In this document: positions 21,963 to 34,349 of the stretch, in pieces
Position numbering within the stretch: position 1 is the first letter of the stretch
How the letters are laid out: each line of letters starts with the position of its first letter
Assembly: GCF_020520425.1 (NCBI RefSeq)
Contig: NC_079487.1
Span: forward strand, 127,742,385-127,806,384
DNA from: Spinacia oleracea
Lineage: Eukaryota > Streptophyta > Magnoliopsida > Caryophyllales > Amaranthaceae
Direction: 5' to 3'
Length of the DNA stretch: 64,000 bases
The notes under the pieces: generated by a model
Databases searched by the model: none
What the model was told of the DNA's origin: nothing
Seen by the model: the letters and a program-made list of their open reading frames with translations, nothing else
Position numbers and translations under genes: made by a program

Positions 21963-22333
21963 CTAGTAGCGGGTAGCGTTTTGACCTAGTCAAGACGTTA
22001 CTTGTAAAATTTGTAAGTGTTTGGTAAAGTAGCGATTTAGGTGGCGGTTAGCGGTTGAGGTAGCGGTTGGGTAGCTTTTGTCAAACGTTAAAATTAGTAG
22101 CGTTTAAAGTAGCGGGTAGCGTTTGACAAATTTATAATAAAGTTTTAAATAATATTCTTGCTTTTAATTTTGTTTTATAATATCAACCGCTACTTTTACC
22201 GAACACTCATATTAGTTACCCGCTACTTTGACAGCTAACCGTTACCCGCTACTATTCACCGCTACTCGCTACTTTAACCGCTACCCGCTACTCAACCGCT
22301 ACCCGCTACCGCTAATTTTGCCGAACAGGGCCT
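21963..22333. mobile_element. AGTAGCGGGTAGCGG foldback element, hAT-like
   Basis: The left arm is built from GTAGCGGGTAGCGG/TTAGCGG variants and the right arm from the complementary CCGCTACCCGCTAC. The right end is AATTTTGCCGAACAGGGCC, whose complement GGCCCTGTTCGGC is typical of hAT-type miniature ends. The left end seems trimmed where it meets the neighbouring element. Confidence 0.6.
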
Positions 22334-22522
22334 ATCTATGAAATATTGATATTATACAATACCAAAATAAAAAATATTCAAATATGAATATTTTATTGCT
22401 CCCATGAAATAATTTGTTTACAATTTTATCTTATACAATACTCGTAGTAGAATACAAAATATGAACAATTGTTCCTATAAAATAAGTGATAGTTGATTCA
22501 CAATAATAAGAAAGTTGTGAAA

Positions 22523-22615
22523 TCATGAACTCCGATTGAAAAATAGAAAATTAATCTGCTTGACATCTTCGGCATTGTCTTTGGATTTTGACAGACCTGC
22601 AATGACATCAAAGAT
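22523..22615 (-). pseudogene. Orphan exon-like fragment
   Basis: On the minus strand, a pyrimidine-rich stretch ending in CCAG is followed by 30 open codons (IFDVIAGLSKSKDNAEDVKQ and ten more) and a stop. Codon use and charged composition look protein-like, but I find no exon upstream that joins it convincingly; a possible leader lies near 22940-23100 with a GAG-GTTAGT donor. It may be a terminal exon of a small unknown gene or a captured gene fragment. Confidence 0.25.
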
Positions 22616-23284
22616 CTGGAAAGAAAAGGAAAAATGTCAGTGCAATATATAATAAAAAAAAAACATTAATAACTTGAAAAATCAAATACGAAGTATATAC
22701 AATTAATAACCCCCGCATAGATCTAATAAAAAAACTAAAAGAAATGGAAACTTAACTAGATCTAAAATCATTAAGAATAGCAAAAGTCCAAAACAAGTCG
22801 TAAGATTCATAATCAATCACAATGAATTGAGCTCCCAATTCATTTTAAAAAAGTACATACTTGCAAATAGATAACAAAAAATTTCGTAATCCCTAGGTTA
22901 TTTGTAGAATGAATACTATGAAAAAGAATACTAACCTCAAATTAATGAAAGTTGCGGGACACACGACATTGACCGAAGTTTGGGAGGCGGTGGTTAAAGG
23001 CGGTGCACTGGAGTTGGTGGTAAACGGAGGAGATCGGTGAAAGGTTCGGTGGGAAAGGCGGTGCTAAGTTTTTGCTGGAGTTTACTTTTGAGAGATTATG
23101 TGAATGATTCGTATTTTTGGGTTTTAGATCTCAAGATGGATATGCAAGTATGGAACCCCCTATGCGGCTATAACAATACAAGTACGGATAATTAATTACC
23201 TTAAAAAAGTATAAGTAATTAATTAGGTTTTTCTTTTTATAAAATATTTTCTAAAAGCTAGAATACACAAAGGTTATCACAAAC

Positions 23285-25865
23285 CGCAAATTGGATGGTA
23301 CAGGCGTGTGCACGTAGCTCTAGGTGCACCGGGATCAAAACGACCAACATTAAACATAAAACGCGCGTTTTTATTAAATTCCCAGAAAAAAGAACAATGC
23401 CCTTGAACAAAAGAACAATTCCCCTAAACAAAAGAACATTAAAGGCTCTGTTCTTTTCAGCTATGTTTATCGCGTTTTTATTTGATTCGTTGTTATTTTT
23501 GCGATATATATTTTTCTGGGTTTTATAGTTTAAATTCAAACTATGAAGAGGAGAGAGAAAGTGTGAACTAGGTTTTCTTAAATGGGTTTTAGAGAGAGAA
23601 AGTAATGAAAATCCCCAAAAATTCGTTGATTTTTCTGCTTCAACATCAAATTAAGTTGATTTTTCTTCTTCAAACCTGAATTCTGCAGCTGGTAATCTGA
23701 TTTTGGGAGGTAATTTTTCAATTTTGTAATAATAAATGGTATGTTTTGATGATTTTGATTTTGTAATAATTGTGTTTTTGATGATTTTGACTATGTTGAT
23801 TATTTTGATTGTGTAATAATCGTGTTTTGATGAATTTGATGATTTTAATGAATCAAATTATGTAATAACACGGTGATTTTGTTGAAATCGTTGATTTTGA
23901 AGATTTTGATTACGTAATTACGATTTTTTTTCCTAGAAAAGAACATTTTTACCTATTAAAGGAACATATGTTCGTATTAAAAGAACAGTTTCATTATGCT
24001 CGTATTAAAAGAACAGTTTCATTATAGTAGAAAAATAGACCATTTGCGTTTCATAATTTGTTCTTTTATTTTACTGTGTTCTTCTTTTTTATTATTTTCA
24101 ATTTTATTTGCGTTTCATAACTTGTTCTTTTTATTTTATTGTGTTATTTTTCTTGTTACTTTTTATTTATCCTTTGTTTCTTTGATTGCGTTCTTTTTCT
24201 TGTTTTTATACATGTTAACCTATTATTTTTTTCAGATATTAAGAACAATGTGCTTGATAATTCATAACAGAATGATGAAAATGATGATTCCGAATCATAT
24301 GTTATTGTGGGACAAAGTACTTGACTTGTTCCTTTTAGTCTCTATATTTGTTCTTTTAGTCTTTTCATTTGTTCTTTTTATAATACTCTGTTAAAATAAC
24401 AAAATAAAAACACGTGCACAGTTCTCATTATGCACTCTTTAACAATTTTTCCTTTCTCCTTCTTTGTTCTTCAATTATTTGATTCTACTTCCTATTTGTT
24501 CATTTTCTATTTTTCAGCAACTATATATATAATAATTGTACTTATGAGTCATAACCATTAGTCATTTTATAAATGCATTTTAGAGAGAGAAAGAGAAGAT
24601 GATTTATATTCTCTCAACATATGAGAGATTTTTTGAAAGAGAAAGAGTTAGATGGTGAGTGATAGAGTAAAAAAAACATTTTCTCCTTATTCTCTCTCTA
24701 AAATTCCTTCTGAATGTTTCTTGTTTGTTGAAAATGAGTGAATTAAGAAAAAACACTAGTTCAATTTGGTTAGTTTTCGAAGCAAGAGAATCTCTAGAGA
24801 GCGTGATATTTTCCGAGGATTGAGATCAGTTTTTTAAGATTTATTAAAAGATATTGATGTTGCTGATACATGTTGATCAAGTGATTAAGGTACGTTTCCT
24901 TGTTCTTTCCTCTAATGTTCTTTTTCAAGTTGTTATGTTCTTTTCACAACTTTACTTTTACTGTGTCATCAACATAGTTTGTTCTTTTAAATCAACATAG
25001 TTTGTTCTTTTATATCAACGTACATAGATTGTTAAAAAAGAACATATAATGGTTTAAAAAGAACAAATAACACTTAAAAAGGAACATAGTCTGATTTGTG
25101 GTAAAAGAACAAAAAATACTTTTTAAAAAAATATACATTTAGTTTTAAGTGCATCAAAAAATCTTCGTTTCGTCTTTTTAATTAGAACATAAAATCGTTT
25201 GAATAGAACAAATAACACTTAATAAAAGAACATAGTTCTGATGCGTGGGATAAGAACAAAAATACATTTAAATAAAAATATAGATCTAGTTTTAAGTGCA
25301 TCAAAATATCGTCGTTTTCGTCTTTTTAATTAGAACACTAAGTGGTTTGAAAAGAACAAATACAACTAATAAAAGAACATAGATTTGTTGTTCTTTTCGT
25401 CCCTTTCATTCTGTTCTTTTGTTTGATAAGGAAAAAGAAAATGTTGTTCTTTTCCATGTGTTTTGTTCTTTTTTCTTCTGTTTTGTAAAAAAGTTGTTGT
25501 TCTTTTTTTAATTATTTTGTGTTCTTTTTAACTTATTTATGTTTTTTAATATTTAATAACATTATCGATAATATTTTTTTTTTGTTTTTCTGTCGTATTT
25601 TTCACACGATGTTCTTTTTGAAAAATAATTGTTCTTTTTATAGTTTATCAGGAGAGAGAATATGTTATTTTCATTTTTGTATATTTTCTTTAGTTTTTTA
25701 GCATTAGTGTTCTTTTCAGGTTTTAGTTAATGTTCTTTTCGTTTACTTTATTATGTTCTTTCTGTTTAGTTTGTTATGTTCTTTTTCGTTTTCTTTTAAT
25801 GTTTTTGCGTTTTGGTGCAGGTGCACGTAGATCTACGTGCAGGCCCCTGCACCATCCGCGCGTTG
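23285..25865. mobile_element. Mutator-like non-autonomous element, TGTTCTTTT-rich
   Basis: ATCACAAAC flanks both sides (23276-23284 and 25866-25874), a perfect 9-bp duplication. The terminal inverted repeats are about 50-60 bp, sharing GGATGGTRCAGG, TGCACGTAG, CTAYGTGCACC and CAAAACG. The 2.6-kb inside has no transposase. It is packed with dozens of TGTTCTTTT and AAAAGAACA words on both strands, giving T-rich chance frames such as 23996-24394. Confidence 0.82.
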
Positions 25866-25874
25866 ATCACAAAC

Positions 25875-26100
25875 ACTGTTTTATATTGTATCAAGTATTT
25901 TAATTTAACTTTCCTAAAAAAAGTATTTAAATATATTTATTCATTTTTTTATAATTATGGTAAAGGATACAAGACAGTTGGGTAAGATAACTGTTCTCTA
26001 TTCTTTTTTCGCACAACTGTTATAAGAGAAATGCGTACTCTATTGTTCTACAAAACGCTTAAAAAACTTAACCGTTCTCTATTCAGCGTATCGTATTCCA
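25875..26100. other. Short AT-rich spacer, nothing recognised
   Basis: Sequence between the Mutator-like element and a probable LTR remnant; no features seen. Confidence 0.4.
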
Positions 26101-26129
26101 ACTTTTGTAGTAGTGTTGGCCAGTACTCC

Positions 26130-27135
26130 ATGATATCTTAACCACTCCATGTAATGCACATAATTTCTACTTTCTAGGCATAATCTCTATGTTCCTACTC
26201 TGTATAATCAACTCACTAATATATCGGTTAGATGCAACGTGAATTAATCTATGACTCCATAGGATTTCCAAGTACATGTAAATAGAAACCTAACTAATTG
26301 ATTTATTCAGTTACATATTATTAAACGTTGACTACCTAGAATTCGCAAATTAATAGGACTCTAATTAACCAATTAATTTAATAGTCTAAGTCAATATGGA
26401 TTCTAGTAAGACTTTTAATTAAATGAAAACTCTGGAAGCACATTTATATCCTGACAACTAGATGAAAGAATACTGGCGTTTTTACTCTTGAATTTAGGAT
26501 GCAGACCAAGTTCCTAGATTGAGTTCCATGCACTAACACGAGTTTCACTTACACGAGTTCCATGACACTTAGTTCCTTTCAAATCTCAATTCATGTTTCC
26601 TTACATTAAACTCATACGTATAGACTTCTTCTCTTCGAGTCTCCCTTCAAGAACTGCTCCTTCTCTGCTAGATCGAGTTCCTCTAGCTTGTATGGAGTTC
26701 TAGTTCCTCACAGGAACTCTGTTAAATCCAACTTGTTTGGAGTTCCTCTTTAGGAATTGCCTTGTAGTTCCATCTATGGGACTTATGTTTAATTTCTATA
26801 AACATCTCACAATCATCAACATCCAGTAAGCTCTATTCTTGAAGAGTTAGTTACAACCTTTCATTAATGATCTTTGCACACATATAACTTGAAAAATATG
26901 TTAATTAATCACTTTAGTTTGTCATCATCAAAATCATATTGGCTCAACAATCTCCCTTTTTTGATGATGACAAACCAAGGCAAAGTAATAATAAAACTAA
27001 CATGAATTTAGTAGCAAGATTATTATTAAGTAGAGAATAAAACATAAATAAAAATGAATTATCTTGTAGATGTAGAAAATAAGTATCTTTGACCTTTTTC
27101 TTCCCTATTTTGACATCATCAAAAAACATATTTTG
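26130..27135 (-). mobile_element. Probable Ty1/copia LTR remnant
   Basis: Read on the minus strand near 26950-26970, TCATCATCAAAAAAGGGAG followed by ATTGTTGAGCC resembles the polypurine tract and LTR start of plant copia elements, and the several hundred bases beyond (toward lower coordinates) would be LTR. Internal sequence is scarcely present and no coding domains are seen, so this is an old fragment. The outer LTR border is a guess. Confidence 0.4.
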
Positions 27136-27474
27136 TTTCAAGAATTTATGAACAATCTGCCAAACTTACCGTGACATCACACTACCAAAAACATATACGG
27201 AGTAGTTAATTAATGGTCAAATATGAGGTAAAAAAATATTAATGTTATTAAACATAAATCTAGTAATATTAGCCATCATCACGCATACATCAATTAATCA
27301 GCCAGAGAAGCTAAAGTGTATTGTAACATGTATTATCTCATTTTTACCAAAGTACAACATATTTTAAAAAGCAAGTCAATTGTCCAATGGGTTCCTAAAG
27401 AATAGATCGATAGATAATCAAAGGCTAATTTATGAGGTAAAGGTAGGCAAGGATCATGAGATGAATAGATAATA

Positions 27475-27830
27475 ATCACAACTGATTACAATGTTTAACT
27501 AATTGGTTTTATTGTTTAACTAATTGGTTTCATTACTCAACTTATAAGACACCAATATGGTATTTTGTGTAAGACCGCCTTATATAAAAGTTTGTATAAT
27601 CACAATATACACAGTTCATATTTTATTAATAGGATCTTATTCGAACTTGTAGGACCTTATTGAAAGTTATAAGACCTTATTAGAATTCATAGGATTTTAA
27701 AAGACCTTATTAGAATTCTTAGGATTTTAAAAGACCTTATGAGACCTTATAAAACCTTATTTAGTTTTAGTAATAAGACCCTATTGACACAAAATAAAAT
27801 ATATCTATTTGTCAAATTAAGATAAATGCA
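27475..27830. repeat. TTTAACTAATTGG tandem-repeat element fragment
   Basis: Repeats of GTTTAACTAATTGGTTTNATT are followed by GTAAGACCGCCTTATATAAAAG, the same end as in the elements at 30055-30312 and 48420-48895. Beyond it, AGGACCTTATTAGAATTC-like units repeat about seven times to 27780. Confidence 0.6.
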
Positions 27831-27985
27831 GGTTACTATATAAGTGTATATGCATCCAACAATACCAATAAGATCTTGACCTAATAGTTAAAATTGAGTA
27901 TGTACGAGATCACTGGTTTAAATTTCCTCCCCTTTGTATATATCGGAAAAGAAAAATATGCATCGAACAATATATATATGCGAAT

Positions 27986-29199
27986 TTATTTTTTGGCTAC
28001 GTCAAATAACACTTTAATTTTGGTGATAACATCCAATACAATTGCCGCAGATGCAATGCTTCTAGTATAATCATCCATGTAATATATTTGATCCGAAGAA
28101 GCATCCAATTTCGATTCGACTTCATCCCAATCGATTTTACCCGAGTATTTGCTTATATCCCCGGCTTCTACATATACCTGTCAAAAATAAATGGGTGAAT
28201 AGTTAGTTAAAATTAGGTATCGGATTTTATTAAATTCGTTTCAGTGTGTACTTTTATAATATTAAAACTTTATAATTTTTGCTATTAACAGTTAAATATG
28301 TGCATTGGGGACCATATAAATGGCAAGAGTAGAACAAATTAAAACCCGTAAAAGTAGTATAATAAGTTTTTTTTTTGGTGCAAATGAGACACAAGGGCGG
28401 AGATGAGAATCGATCCCAGGATCACCTAGAACCGGAATAGAAGCTCTAACCAACTGAGCTATCCATCACTTTCAGTATAATAAGTTGATGTGATAAATTC
28501 AACAACAAAATTGTGCAGATCAATTGTTTGCTTGTCAAGTTTAGAGATTGCAGATACAAATCCGAATATATTTTTATTATGGAAGAAACAAAAAGTGATT
28601 CATCGGCATTTATGGTTGACAACCTTTGTGTAGTACTCGGTATGATATACGGAGTAGCTAGAAAGTGAAAAATTAACTAAAATGCCCTTAATTTTTTTTT
28701 TAATGTACTCTTTTAAAATCTAAAACTTTTATATATATTAGTACTCCGTATAATATAGTTCAGTTGTGTTGGGTGTTTTTGAAGTATGAATCGCACATAT
28801 CGCTTGCATTTAGATTTAGATCTAGATCGAGATAAGTAATAATACCTTGCTTGAGGTAGAGCCGTCGGCAGGTACATGCCAGGCCACGAGCCATGCACAA
28901 TTGTTAGATCCATCTTCCACATTACTACCAGCGTATACAACGGCAACCTTGGAGCCAGCCGGGTCGCCGGAAGGTTTCCCTCGGGTTGTAATCCCACGAG
29001 TAGCGCCTCGATTTATGGTGAGAGGGTAGGTGCCAAATACGGAGCCAACCCACACATGGTGGTCAAGAAGCTGTAAATTCAGTCCCAACGTTTCATTAAG
29101 TATGTTGGTTGATGTAATATCTTTTGCAGCCTCATCATTACTACCTGCCGTATGATTACAATTTTCCGGCGCTGCTCGGGACTGTAGCATGCTACCCAT
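27986..29199 (-). CDS. Jasmonate-induced-protein-like gene 1 (JIP23-like), two exons
   Basis: Member of the five-copy family in this window, related by motif order to the 23 kDa jasmonate-induced protein homologue known from Atriplex; molecular function of that family is not established. Exon 1 is 28846-29199 (118 codons), exon 2 is 27986-28177 (63 codons plus stop), phase 0 after SSK, giving 181 residues. Family marks seen are WVGSVFGTYPLTI, AVVYAGSN, NNCAWLVAWHVPADG and, across the junction, SSK-VYVEAGDISKY...GKIDWDEVESKL. It is the most divergent copy: it lacks the MLNNGVGT motif (reads ILNETLGLN) and the ASASI motif near the C-terminus is reduced to IASAAI. No signal peptide or membrane span. 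The 668-base intron contains a SINE. Confidence 0.72.
28369..28473 (-). mobile_element. tRNA-derived SINE in the intron of JIP-like gene 1
   Basis: AGTATAATAAGTT flanks both ends (28356-28368 and 28474-28486), a perfect 13-bp duplication. On the minus strand it reads GGATAGCTCAGTTGGTTAGAGC (A-box region), then GGGATCGATTCTC (B-box region), CCTTGTGTCTCATTTGCACC and an A tail. It is tRNA-derived but too altered and tailed to be a tRNA gene. Confidence 0.85.
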
Positions 29200-29425
29200 A
29201 TATACTTAATACTTAGCTGTCACACCTACACAAAACGTACATCACCAGTCTAGTAAATGGGGTGAAATGACAAAGGAGGCGTAAGTAATGATTATAAAGA
29301 GGGAAATAATGTAAGAAGTCATGGTTGGCAAAGGGTACGGTTGTAATTTTAGGAAATATTAGGACAAAATTAATTATTCTACATTCACTTTCGCAAACCT
29401 CTATCTGCAAAAACCTCTTATATTA

Positions 29426-29782
29426 AGGCCATGTTTGGTTAGGAGCTGTTAGCTGTTAGCTGATAGCTGGTTTGACTAGCTATTAGCCGATAGCTGGTTT
29501 GACTAGCTGTTAGCGGTTAGCTGTTTGCATTAGCTGATTTGACTAGTTGGTTGCATTAGCTGTTTGAGTAAAAGTGTTTGGTAGGACAAAAGAGTCATTT
29601 TCATCCACTTTCTCAAACATCTAATTGCAAAAAGCTCTTATATTGAGCTTTTTCACCCCAAAACTCTCTTCCAATCCTCTCCTAACCAAACACTCCCAAT
29701 TAGCTTTTTTTAAAGGTCAAACCTCTAATTCACCCCAAAAAGCTCTTTTTCCCTCAAACCTCTCCTAACCAAACACCCCCTA
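29426..29782. mobile_element. hAT-like miniature element (GTTAGCTGTTAGCTG arms)
   Basis: The left end AAGGCCATGTTTGGTTAGGAG is complementary to the right end CTCCTAACCAAACACCCCCT. The left arm repeats AGCTGTTAGCTGATAGCTGG. A related TCTCCTAACCGAACAC end and a GAACCAAACATTTCC end follow to 29895, suggesting nested or duplicated copies. Confidence 0.6.
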
Positions 29783-30054
29783 AATTTTTTTGAAATTAGC
29801 TTTTTCACCTCAAAACTCTCCTAACCGAACACATACCACTTTCAATTAGGGTTTGTAAAAGGTCAATCTCTTCGAACCAAACATTTCCTTAGTATTAACT
29901 AGTAGACCATGACAATGTTAGTATAAGTAGTACGGATTTTTATGTGCAAAATTAATTATTGTGTTATATATAATCTTGCATATATTTTTTATATCTATGT
30001 TTTGTTTTTTAAATTTTAAGATGAACTCAATTCTAAACACTGAATAAGTTTACG

Positions 30055-30312
30055 ACAACTTTTGTGTAAGACCGCCTTACCGGAAGGACCACTTTCATTA
30101 CTTAATTAATTGATTTTGTTGCATAACTAATTAGTTTCAGTGTTTAACTAGTTAGTTTCAGTGTTTAACTAATTAGTTTCAGTGTTTAACTAATTGGTTC
30201 ACGTGCTTAAATAATTAGGTCTAATGTTTAACTAATTGATTATATTGTTTAACTTATATGACATCAAGGCAATTTTTTATGTAAGACCGCTTTATGTAAA
30301 AGTTTATAATAA
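30055..30312. mobile_element. TIR element with ~20-bp internal tandem repeats
   Basis: Edges ACTTTTGTGTAAGACCGCC and GTAAGACCGCTTTATGTAAAAGT form an imperfect inverted pair. The inside is a run of TTTCAGTGTTTAACTAATTAG-type units (about seven). Non-coding. Same family as 27475-27600 and 48420-48895. Confidence 0.6.
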
Positions 30313-30482
30313 GCTTAACTCTTTAAAGATAATTTTATGTTATTTAAACATTAGTTAATTTTCATTCTTATATTTGACGAGTAAGCGTAATACCAAGGTG
30401 ACCTAAGAATTGAGTTGTGGGACGACTGCGCAGGACCCAAAAGTGTATGTAAACAAATAAAACAATTACTTCGTATTAATTA

Positions 30483-30744
30483 CACTTTTCGTCCCTTAAT
30501 ATTCGACCCATTTTGACTTTTTTCATTATTTACATAATTCACTTTAACCCTATTTTATTTTTAGTATATATGAAAATAAATGTTAGTATATAATATATTG
30601 TTGGCTTCATCTTAATATATATATTTTCAAAATATTAATATTTTTATAAGTTTTGTTAATACGTAGTTAAGAAGTTGGTGGTCAAAGTGTGCATTGACAA
30701 GCGTGTCCGATCAAAACAGGTCGAGTATTAAGGGACGGAGGGAG
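30483..30744. mobile_element. Stowaway-type miniature element
   Basis: 262 bp flanked by TA. The right end GGGACGGAGGGAG is intact, the left end CACTTTTCGTCCC is altered. Nearly the same sequence as the copy in the PnsL2 intron. Confidence 0.8.
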
Positions 30745-30824
30745 TATGTGGTATATTCTCCCCCTCTCAGAAAAAGCTTTAAAGATTGAACACATAATGG
30801 GTTCTAATAATTGTATGCTTATGC

Positions 30825-31117
30825 ACTCCATCCCTTTCATAATAATGTTTCAATTTGATTATGAAAAAAAAGTTTTAATTCAGAATTTTGACACTATTCA
30901 CAATTGAAGAAAATCTTCAAAATTATTTCCAATACGTATATAAGAAGAAAAAAACATATTCATGTGATGTCTTGTTTGATTCGTCTCAATGACTACTTTA
31001 ATAATATCAAAATATTATAATTTTTGCTAATGTAAAATTAGAGATATAAATGATACAAAATATGCATTGACAAAAGTGAAAAGTATAAATTGAAATATGT
31101 TTATGGAAAGAAGGGAG
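30825..31117. mobile_element. Stowaway-type miniature element, second subfamily
   Basis: Left end CTCCATCCCTTTCAT and right end ATGGAAAGAAGGGAG are complementary with mismatches; TA follows on the right. Non-coding. Confidence 0.6.
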
Positions 31118-31207
31118 TATAAAAAATAAAAGATGACCACATAGCAATATATAAATAGTAAAAAAGTTAAATGCTTTCCAAAAAAAAAAAAAAGTTAAAT
31201 GGTTCAA

Positions 31208-32787
31208 TCTATACTATTATTAAATCTCAATGGCATTTCATGCCATCTCGCCACATGTCGCCACCATTAGATGGCAAATGACTTTGCATAGGCACATTGA
31301 CATATAATATTTTCTTACAAAAACATTAAGAATTAATAAATGCAAACATCTATGCTTGAACCCATGATATCATGTCCATAAGTTATAACTTTAACCACTA
31401 ATCCAATAATACAACTTATGATATCTAAGCAATTCAAAATATATAAGTTATGTTTATTAATACCTTGTGTGAAAAATTTAATGGCTACCATTGTTATACA
31501 TTTAAATAATTTTCTTATGAAACTAAACTATACTTAATTTCTTTTTTTATTTTCATTTTCATTTAGGTTTATTTATGATTACGTTTTTTTAACATATCAG
31601 TTCATATAAATTTACCGAGAGCAATAAAAAACAGTTCAAAACCCATGCTAATATTATAAATATGATACAAAACTAAATAGTCACCTGAGTAAACTTTTGT
31701 TGATCACGAACCTCCTATATGGAAGAAGAGCCTTGAGTGCGTAACTCACTACAAATACGCAAACCTATATATAGAATTATAGATAGAACACACAACTGCG
31801 TGCTCAGGCACTAATAATGAGATTCGGTGGGTTGGGGACATCAACATAGATATATACCAAGTAATTTTTTTATGGTTGCAAATGAACCACAAGGTGTCAA
31901 GGATAATACTCATACCAATCCTAACACTTATAAAGTCTCATACTTTTATTACTATTCACCCAATAGTGTAGTTATCGATATACCCCTAATTTCCTTCTTT
32001 AATTCTTTTTGTCTTATTCTTATTAATAGAGTAATATCTGTTTCACCCTTAGCTCATGTAGCTTGTTCCATGACTTCCATATGCTTCCTTACCCGTTTAT
32101 TTTTTGAGTCATTTCTCTTTGCTAGCTTTCCTCCCCTTTCATTCGAGCCCTAGCTCCTCCGCCACTAACTTTTCTCTCTCCCTCCGATCTCGCGCTTGTT
32201 ACCCTCTTTTTCTCCATCCATTTCTATTTCGGTGAGCTCAGATTGATTTCTTTTCTTTTTCTGCATTTAAATCTATTTCCGAAGGTGAATTAATTTTTCC
32301 ATTTTTGGTGTGGTGTTAATCACTTATAAAGTCTCATACTTATATTACTATTCACCCAATAGTGTAGTTACCGGTATGCCCCTAATTTCTTTCTTCCCGG
32401 CCCCTTTTGTCCAACATACCCATTGTCAAATTGCATATACATTTCTTATGGCTATGTATATGCCTTTGCGAAAGAACTTTCCAAAAACTTGTTATTGTAA
32501 TTTTAACTTAACTCTAGCTATTGCGGTGAGTGTTTTTTGAAGGAATATCTGGAGTTTGAGATCTCATGTTCCTAGGAAATACCTACATATCTTTTGGCTT
32601 GTTTTTATGCCTCCAAGCAATTAATGACATCTACGTTGTAACATATTTGTATTTCATGTTGTCCATTACACGCAATTTGACCTTTGGCATGACATTTTTA
32701 GCATTTAATATATAATTGCAAGCGATCGTCTTTTACGTAACATTTTTACAAATTAGTTTTTATACCCGCGCACGATCCAACAACTAG
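31208..32787. mobile_element. Candidate non-autonomous Helitron
   Basis: The left edge TCTATACTATTATTAAATC fits the 5' TC end common to plant Helitrons and the right edge ends CTAG, with A before and T after, the expected A/T target with no duplication. A GC-rich CCCGCGCACG stretch precedes the end by about ten bases, but its hairpin is poor. No Rep or helicase coding is present. It contains a repeated 75-base segment (31927-32005 and 32321-32395). Confidence 0.5.
31927..32395 (+). repeat. Pair of direct repeats about 395 bp apart
   Basis: CACTTATAAAGTCTCATACTT starts each copy, which continues through ATTACTATTCACCCAATAG to CCCCTAATTTC. Copies are at about 31926-32005 and 32321-32398, inside the candidate Helitron. 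Confidence 0.7.
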
Positions 32788-33955
32788 TTATAATAAAAAT
32801 TATGAAATCGAATCTACGACCTAAACTTCACGTACAAGTCTCACACGAATATATGCCTTCTTATCTTGCCTTTTTATTTGGTTATTTGTGTCCAGTTGTC
32901 TACAACACGATCCCACCAAGTTCAATAAGCAATATTCTTCACGGCTTACAAAGGATTTTTTAGGCAATTTGGAGGACGGTGTTATATTTCATGTATGTTG
33001 CTGTCATTAATTAGCACCTGTGCCTAGGTGTTGGGCTCCCCTTATTCCAGTTTCAAGTCATCCCAAATGCATACACAAGAATGGGTGTGATGATTTTATT
33101 GGTTTATCTCTCAAGTCTGCAGACTGTAATGAATTGTGAAGTTTTTTTTTTAAATGTTGGCATGATTCAACATTTGTCTCAACAATAGATCTGGAGATGC
33201 GTTACCTGTAAAATCAGGTCAGTTTTATTTTGTACATTCGTCCCAGCAATAGATCTGGAGATTCAATACCTGTACAATCAGGTCAGTTTTGTGACTCAAC
33301 AGAGGTTGAGGTTCATTTTGTGGCCCATAGAGGTCTATTTTCATTGATCCATATATATATATATATAGAGAGAGAGATCGATCAATTTCATGATCCATTG
33401 TGATCTTTCTTTTGAAAAGACCCATTGAGGCTCATTTCTTCAAGGCAATATTGGAAGTTGCAGTTTGATCTGAATAGTTGTGACAAAACAATAGCCAACA
33501 TCTATGCTTGTTCAAGAGGAGCTCTTGGTGCAGAGTTAATGAAGATTTTGTTTCAAAGCTTTCAAACTGAATATGTTTATCACCATCTCCAATTTGAGGG
33601 GGGTATTGGAGTATAGAACATTACCTTGTAACTAGCTTGTAAAAACTTATTATAAATACTCTAGTTTTGTACTATCTCACTACATTACATCATTAATAAA
33701 ATGTAGATTGTTATTTTCTCTCTCAAAGCCACGAGCTCCAAGCTCATCAATGGCTTCCCTTCTCTGTTCTTGCTTTCTTCTTTCCTCATGAATTCACAAA
33801 TTTAACAAGGATAATACTCATAACAATTATAATAAAGATTATGAAATTGAATAATCTATCGTACACGTACAAGTCTCACTCGAATATATGCCTTCTTATC
33901 TTGCCTTTTTATTTGGTTATTTGTGTCCAGTTGTCTACAACACAATCCCACCAAG
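32770..33955 (+). repeat. Direct repeat pair flanking a retroelement-like fragment
   Basis: Sequence around TATGCCTTCTTATCTTGCC, continuing through TTTGGTTATTTGTGTCCAG to CCCACCAAGT, occurs at about 32785-32932 and 33820-33955. The copies are too long to be a target duplication, so a local duplication or unequal exchange is more likely. Confidence 0.7.
33460..33810 (+). mobile_element. Possible Ty1/copia 3' remnant
   Basis: A purine tract TTTGAGGGGGGTATTGGAG is followed by LTR-like sequence with TATAAATACTC and a later CTCTCTCAAAG. Upstream sequence has the character of a polyprotein end but is short. An old fragment; boundaries are approximate. Confidence 0.35.
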
Positions 33956-34104
33956 TACAATTCCATGAGATATAATTTATTCTTCTACTTTGAGTGACCC
34001 AAGTCCACATTGATTTTTGGAGTACAACTAGTTGTAATGGTTATTTTTGTGTCTATGTATTCACATTGTAGATGGTACAAGCACAAAACCAAAAAAAGAA
34101 ACAT

Positions 34105-34291
34105 TAAGGCCCTGTTTAGTTCACCTTATTTCAGGACCTTATTGCTTATTTCAGATCTAATCAGATCAGATTAGAAAAAATAAGTTAAGATCAGATCATA
34201 TCAGATCAGACCAGATCAGATCAGATCAGATCAGACCAAATCAGATCAGATCAGATCAGATCAGACCAGATCAGATCAGATCAGATCAGAC

Positions 34292-34349
<58 letters not shown>

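Noticed and set aside
23996-24394. 132-codon hydrophobic frame resembling a membrane protein
   Set aside because: The translation is Phe/Leu-rich only because the Mutator-like element is T-rich and full of TGTTCTTTT words.
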